NCBI GenBank assembly: GCA_934169535.1
Contig: CAKPOC010000003.1
Location: forward strand, 1 to 29,801
Direction of reading: 5' to 3'
DNA from: an uncultured Clostridia bacterium
Lineage (GTDB): Bacteria > Bacillota > Clostridia > TANB77 > CAG-508
Length of the DNA stretch: 29,801 bases
The notes beneath the pieces were generated by a model. The model ran no database searches, was not told the DNA's origin, and saw only the letters and a program-made list of their open reading frames with translations. This document shows positions 26,947 through 29,801 of this stretch, one piece after another (position 1 is the stretch's first letter; every line of letters starts with the position of its first letter). Position numbers and translations under genes: made by a program.

Positions 26947-27630
26947 CTATTTCAACAATTTTCTTCTTTTTAGCACAATTATTGTCATCGTTATAAACAT
27001 AACAGTTATTAATGCTAAATTTATAGTTTCAGTAATTGGTAACTTTCCTGTTATAAATGGATAAAATTGCTCAATTAATGATACTTTAGTAAAATTTGAT
27101 GATATATTTGGTGCAAGCCATGACAAAATAAATATACCTGTTGTTACTACTGCTGCTATTATTTGATTTTCCGTTAAACTTGAAATAAAAATTCCAAGTG
27201 AAATATATGCCATTGATAATAGTAAAAAACCAAGCATTGACACTGCAACAGAAGGTATATCTGGCACTTTAAAATAGCAAAGTATTCCAAAATATATAAG
27301 TGTAAGTAGTTCCACTATTACTATTACTAGCGCTGCTGCAAAAAATTTGCCTAAAACTATTTTTATGGTGCTTTTGGGAGATGTAAAAAGTAGCTGCTCT
27401 GTTCCATTTTTTCGTTCCTCTGCAAAAGTTCTCATTGTTAAAAGTGGAATTATAAAAACTAATGTGTACATTGCACTATAATAAAATACATACTGGAATG
27501 TAGTTACTCCATTTTGAATTGTTGTTATGTAAAAAAGTATACTAAACATTGCCAAAAATAAGCTTATAAATACATAACCTATTGGAGATAAAAAGTAAGT
27601 TTTAAACTCTTTCTTCATTACTGTCCACAT
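26947..27630 (-). CDS. GldF-like ABC-2 type permease
   Basis: This is a 227-aa membrane protein with about six hydrophobic helices. It begins MWTVMKKEFKTYFLSPIGYVFISLFL, the usual opening of ABC-2 permeases of this type. It contains RTFAEERKNGTEQLLFTSP, the conserved coupling region that contacts the ATPase. The start is ATG 27630, eight bases after AAGGAGG. The gene overlaps the end of the ATPase gene by 29 bases and is followed 12 bases later by the GldG-like gene. It would form the membrane channel of this exporter. Confidence 0.92.
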   Translation of the reverse strand: MWTVMKKEFKTYFLSPIGYVFISLFLAMFSILFYITTIQNGVTTFQYVFYYSAMYTLVFIIPLLTMRTFAEERKNGTEQLLFTSPKSTIKIVLGKFFAAALVIVIVELLTLIYFGILCYFKVPDIPSVAVSMLGFLLLSMAYISLGIFISSLTENQIIAAVVTTGIFILSWLAPNISSNFTKVSLIEQFYPFITGKLPITETINLALITVMFITMTIIVLKRRKLLK

Positions 27631-28573
27631 CTTCTTTTCCTCCTTCCTTTATAAGAAGCATGAATGCGTCTTCTAGTGATGCCTCTACCTTTTTAAGTTC
27701 AAATATTGTAATATCATTTTTAGGAAGTACGTCAAATAATTTTTTTCGTATATCCTCATCTTTTGATGCTGTTATTTCGTATTGTTTTGTTCCATCATCA
27801 TTACTTTTTATTAATTTGTATTCTGTGATTTCTGGAATTTGCTTTTTAATTTCTTTCATGTTGTCTTTTTTATCTTCTACAGTTATTGCAATTACATTGT
27901 TATTTTGTGTTTTATTTTCTAAGTTTTCTGGAGTATCAATTGCTACAATTTTGCCTTTATTTAATATAATTACTTTTTCGCATATTTGACTTACTTCAGA
28001 CAAAATATGTGAGCTTAAAATTACAGTATGTTTTTTTCCTAAATCTTTTATTATTTTTCTTATTTCGGTTATTTGTTTTGGGTCTAGCCCTACTGTTGGC
28101 TCATCAAGTATTATTACTTTTGGATCTCCAACTAAAGCTCCTGCCAGGCTTACTCTTTGCCTGTATCCTCTCGATAAATTTTTTATTAGTTTTTGAGAAA
28201 CCTCAGTAAGCCCTGCCTCATCTAGTGCTTTGGCTACTGCTTCTTTTCTTTCTTTTCTGGAAATTTCTTTAAGTTCTGCCATATACTTTACAAATTCTTT
28301 AACTGTAAGTTCTTGGTATAAAGGAGTTCCCTCTGGCATATATCCTATATTTTTTTTAGCTTTTAATGGTTTTTTTTGAATATCATAACTGTCTATTATA
28401 ATTTGTCCTTCTGTTGGTTCTGTATATCCTGTTATCATATTCATTGTGGTGCTTTTTCCTGCACCGTTTGGGCCTAAAAGTCCTACAACTTCTCCATCAT
28501 TTATTGAGAAACTGATATCACAAACAGCTGTAAACTTTCCAAATTTTTTAGTGACGTTTTTAACTTCTATCAC
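27602..28573 (-). CDS. GldA-like ABC transporter ATP-binding protein
   Basis: This protein is 323 aa. The nucleotide-binding domain is intact: Walker A GPNGAGKST at residues 34-42, signature LSRGYRQR at 133-140 (Arg in place of the usual second Gly of LSGGQ), Walker B VIILDEP at 153-159 and the switch His189. About 100 residues follow the core and form a C-terminal extension rich in Lys and Glu, as is common in GldA/NatA-like ATPases. The start is GTG 28573, eight bases after GGAGGT. It is the first gene of the three-gene operon and powers the GldF-like permease. The direction is expected to be export. Confidence 0.95.
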   Translation of the reverse strand: MIEVKNVTKKFGKFTAVCDISFSINDGEVVGLLGPNGAGKSTTMNMITGYTEPTEGQIIIDSYDIQKKPLKAKKNIGYMPEGTPLYQELTVKEFVKYMAELKEISRKERKEAVAKALDEAGLTEVSQKLIKNLSRGYRQRVSLAGALVGDPKVIILDEPTVGLDPKQITEIRKIIKDLGKKHTVILSSHILSEVSQICEKVIILNKGKIVAIDTPENLENKTQNNNVIAITVEDKKDNMKEIKKQIPEITEYKLIKSNDDGTKQYEITASKDEDIRKKLFDVLPKNDITIFELKKVEASLEDAFMLLIKEGGKEDVDSNEERV

Positions 28574-28696
28574 TTGTTTGTACCTCCAATCTTCTGTTTC
28601 CGTAATATTTTACAAAAATTATATTATCACTAGATTTGAGGTTATGCAATATTTTTGGTCAAGTTCACAAAGAATTCACATTTTATACTTTTCAAA

Positions 28697-28725
28697 TTGA
28701 TTTATTGCTTATAACGTGCTATAAT
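28697..28725 (+). promoter_or_regulatory. promoter of yhbY
   Basis: TTGATT (28697-28702) and a perfect TATAAT (28720-28725) are 17 bases apart, about 30 bases upstream of the yhbY ATG. The gldA-like gene runs the other way from the same intergenic region. Confidence 0.75.
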
Positions 28726-28755
28726 ACTTTTATATTTGATGAAAGGATTATTATT

Positions 28756-29046
28756 ATGACAAGTAAACAAAGAGCTTATTTAAGAAGTTTGGCAAGTAAC
28801 ATATCTCCAATATTCCAAGTTGGAAAAAATGGAGTTTCAGATAATTTAATTGATCAACTTTGTGATGCTTTAAAAGCTAGAGAATTAATAAAAGTAAATG
28901 TTTTAGAAAATTCTGATTATGATGTAAAAGAATTAGGAATTATTTTGGCCGAAAAAACAGACTCTGCCTTAGTTCAAACATTGGGAAATAAAATTACATT
29001 ATTTAAACAAAGAAAAAAGGATTCAAAAATAGAGCTACCTAAATAA
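28756..29046 (+). CDS. yhbY: YhbY-family RNA-binding (CRM domain) protein
   Basis: This is a 96-aa protein made of a single CRM domain that associates with ribosomal precursors in the families studied. It opens MTSKQRAYLRSLASNISPIFQVGKNG, with the GKNG loop that matches the family's GxxG RNA-binding turn. It continues with LKARELIKVNVLEN and ends with VQTLGNKITLFKQRK, all typical. A longer in-frame reading from 28636 is possible, but ATG 28756 has AAAGGA eight bases upstream and sits right after the promoter, so it is the start. It is a monocistronic gene ending at the hairpin at 29053-29078. Confidence 0.96.
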   Translation: MTSKQRAYLRSLASNISPIFQVGKNGVSDNLIDQLCDALKARELIKVNVLENSDYDVKELGIILAEKTDSALVQTLGNKITLFKQRKKDSKIELPK

Positions 29047-29085
29047 AAAACTCCCCCATTATTAAACAATAATGAGGGTTTTTAT
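29046..29085. terminator. bidirectional terminator between yhbY and the CmpB-type gene
   Basis: CCCCCATTATT (29053-29063) pairs with AATAATGAGGG (29068-29078) around the loop AAAC, with one C-A mismatch. T runs follow on both strands, fitting the two converging genes. Confidence 0.8.
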
Positions 29086-29783
29086 TATTTATTTTGTGTT
29101 ATTTCTACATTAGGAAATATTTTCTTTATATTTTCATTAGAAAAAGCTTCGTTTTGAAATTGCTGAATCCAAGTATTATTTACTGTATAGTTTTTTCCAT
29201 TTAACTCATCTTTTACCCTTGATGTATACACAATTAGTGCCCAAACTGTGGATAACGTAACAAAAATAATTACCAACAGTGAAATAATATCTACAATAAT
29301 TGCTACTTTTAAATTCATTTTTGTTATTAGTTTATTTAAATATGGTTCTACAGTTAAAATCAATACACTTATTATTCCAAATATGGGTATATGTATTGTA
29401 TTAATTCTTGGTGAAAAATTTAAATATGTGTTTGCAAAATTCCATACTTTTATTTCTAATCCAGCCTCTAAAATGAAACTTATGCAATATTCCATTAATG
29501 TACCAATTAGCATTCCATAAATAAATATTTTAATTTTTTGATTTTTGTAATTACCAAGTAATTTTATAAAAATTACTGCGCAAATTCCATAAAATATACA
29601 AAGTGTCCCTAATATAAGGCCCTTTTTAGTTATAACAAAGCCATAAATAAATTCAGCTGCTAAGCCAAGTAAACTAAAAATTAATAAATACATTATATTT
29701 AAATTAAATTTTTGAAATTTTAAATTATTTTTTATTTTAGGTTTGTCCTTTTTTACTTCTTTGGTATCTTTTTTATTTTTCAT
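29085..29783 (-). CDS. CmpB-type (putative ABC transporter type IV) membrane protein
   Basis: This is a 232-aa membrane protein. A Lys-rich cytoplasmic N-terminus of about 25 residues is followed by five or six hydrophobic segments. The core resembles the PF06541 (ABC_trans_CmpB) family: GLAAEFIYGFVITKKGLILG, then IFYGICAV, GTLMEYCISFILEAG, a Trp-Asn-Phe motif and NFSPRI before the next helix. A polar tail of about 40 residues follows the last helix. Despite the family name, no ATPase partner is next to it, and its role is unknown. The start is ATG 29783, 18 bases from the window edge. No clear ribosome binding site is visible, so the true start is less certain. Confidence 0.8.
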   Translation of the reverse strand: MKNKKDTKEVKKDKPKIKNNLKFQKFNLNIMYLLIFSLLGLAAEFIYGFVITKKGLILGTLCIFYGICAVIFIKLLGNYKNQKIKIFIYGMLIGTLMEYCISFILEAGLEIKVWNFANTYLNFSPRINTIHIPIFGIISVLILTVEPYLNKLITKMNLKVAIIVDIISLLVIIFVTLSTVWALIVYTSRVKDELNGKNYTVNNTWIQQFQNEAFSNENIKKIFPNVEITQNK

Positions 29784-29801
29784 TTTTTATATAATCAATT
29801 G

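Noticed and set aside
25453..28573. Gliding motility system from the Gld-like genes
   Set aside because: The GldA/F/G families are widespread ABC exporters in Firmicutes, and no other gliding gene is present.

Overview
The window comes from a very AT-rich, Gram-positive-type (monoderm) bacterium, most likely an anaerobic member of the Clostridia. The evidence is the RpoB and RpoC sequences, an oxygen-sensitive class III ribonucleotide reductase, an LCP-family wall-polymer ligase, a D,D-carboxypeptidase, wall-anchored-type surface proteins, and strong AGGAGG ribosome binding sites with many GTG and TTG starts. It looks like ordinary chromosome. I see no transposase, integrase, phage gene or CRISPR array.

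Layout, left to right. (1) 1-5157: rpoB and the first 337 codons of rpoC, on the minus strand. They are read from their own promoter near 5128-5157 through a roughly 370-nt untranslated leader. (2) 5178-7971: the nrdD-nrdG operon for anaerobic dNTP synthesis, with its own promoter and a strong terminator just upstream of the rpoB promoter. (3) 8318-18685: a two-gene operon for giant secreted surface proteins. The upstream gene encodes a 1627-aa stalk of DUF11-like repeats. The downstream gene encodes a 1785-aa protein with a probable N-terminal thioester adhesin domain. Both have SdrD_B/CnaB-like domains and a related, non-canonical C-terminal anchor. (4) 19035-21273: initiator tRNA-fMet (+), a ComEA-like DNA-binding protein (-) and an S11 D-alanyl-D-alanine carboxypeptidase (+). 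Bidirectional terminators separate the convergent units. (5) 21276-25357: an envelope gene run on the minus strand, in transcription order a YkvI-family transporter with an apparent 1-nt frameshift, a DUF5711-like membrane-anchored protein, a CvpA-family protein and an LCP protein. (6) 25408-28573: a three-gene GldA/GldF/GldG-like ABC exporter operon (-). (7) 28697-29783: yhbY (+) converging on a CmpB-type membrane protein (-).

The most interesting elements are the paired giant surface proteins, whose anchors fit no standard sortase motif exactly; the separation of rpoBC from the usual rplJL genes, with a long structured leader instead; and the broken ykvI start. At least seven of the 17 protein genes use GTG or TTG starts. 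All functional calls come from reading the sequence by eye; no database search was run.
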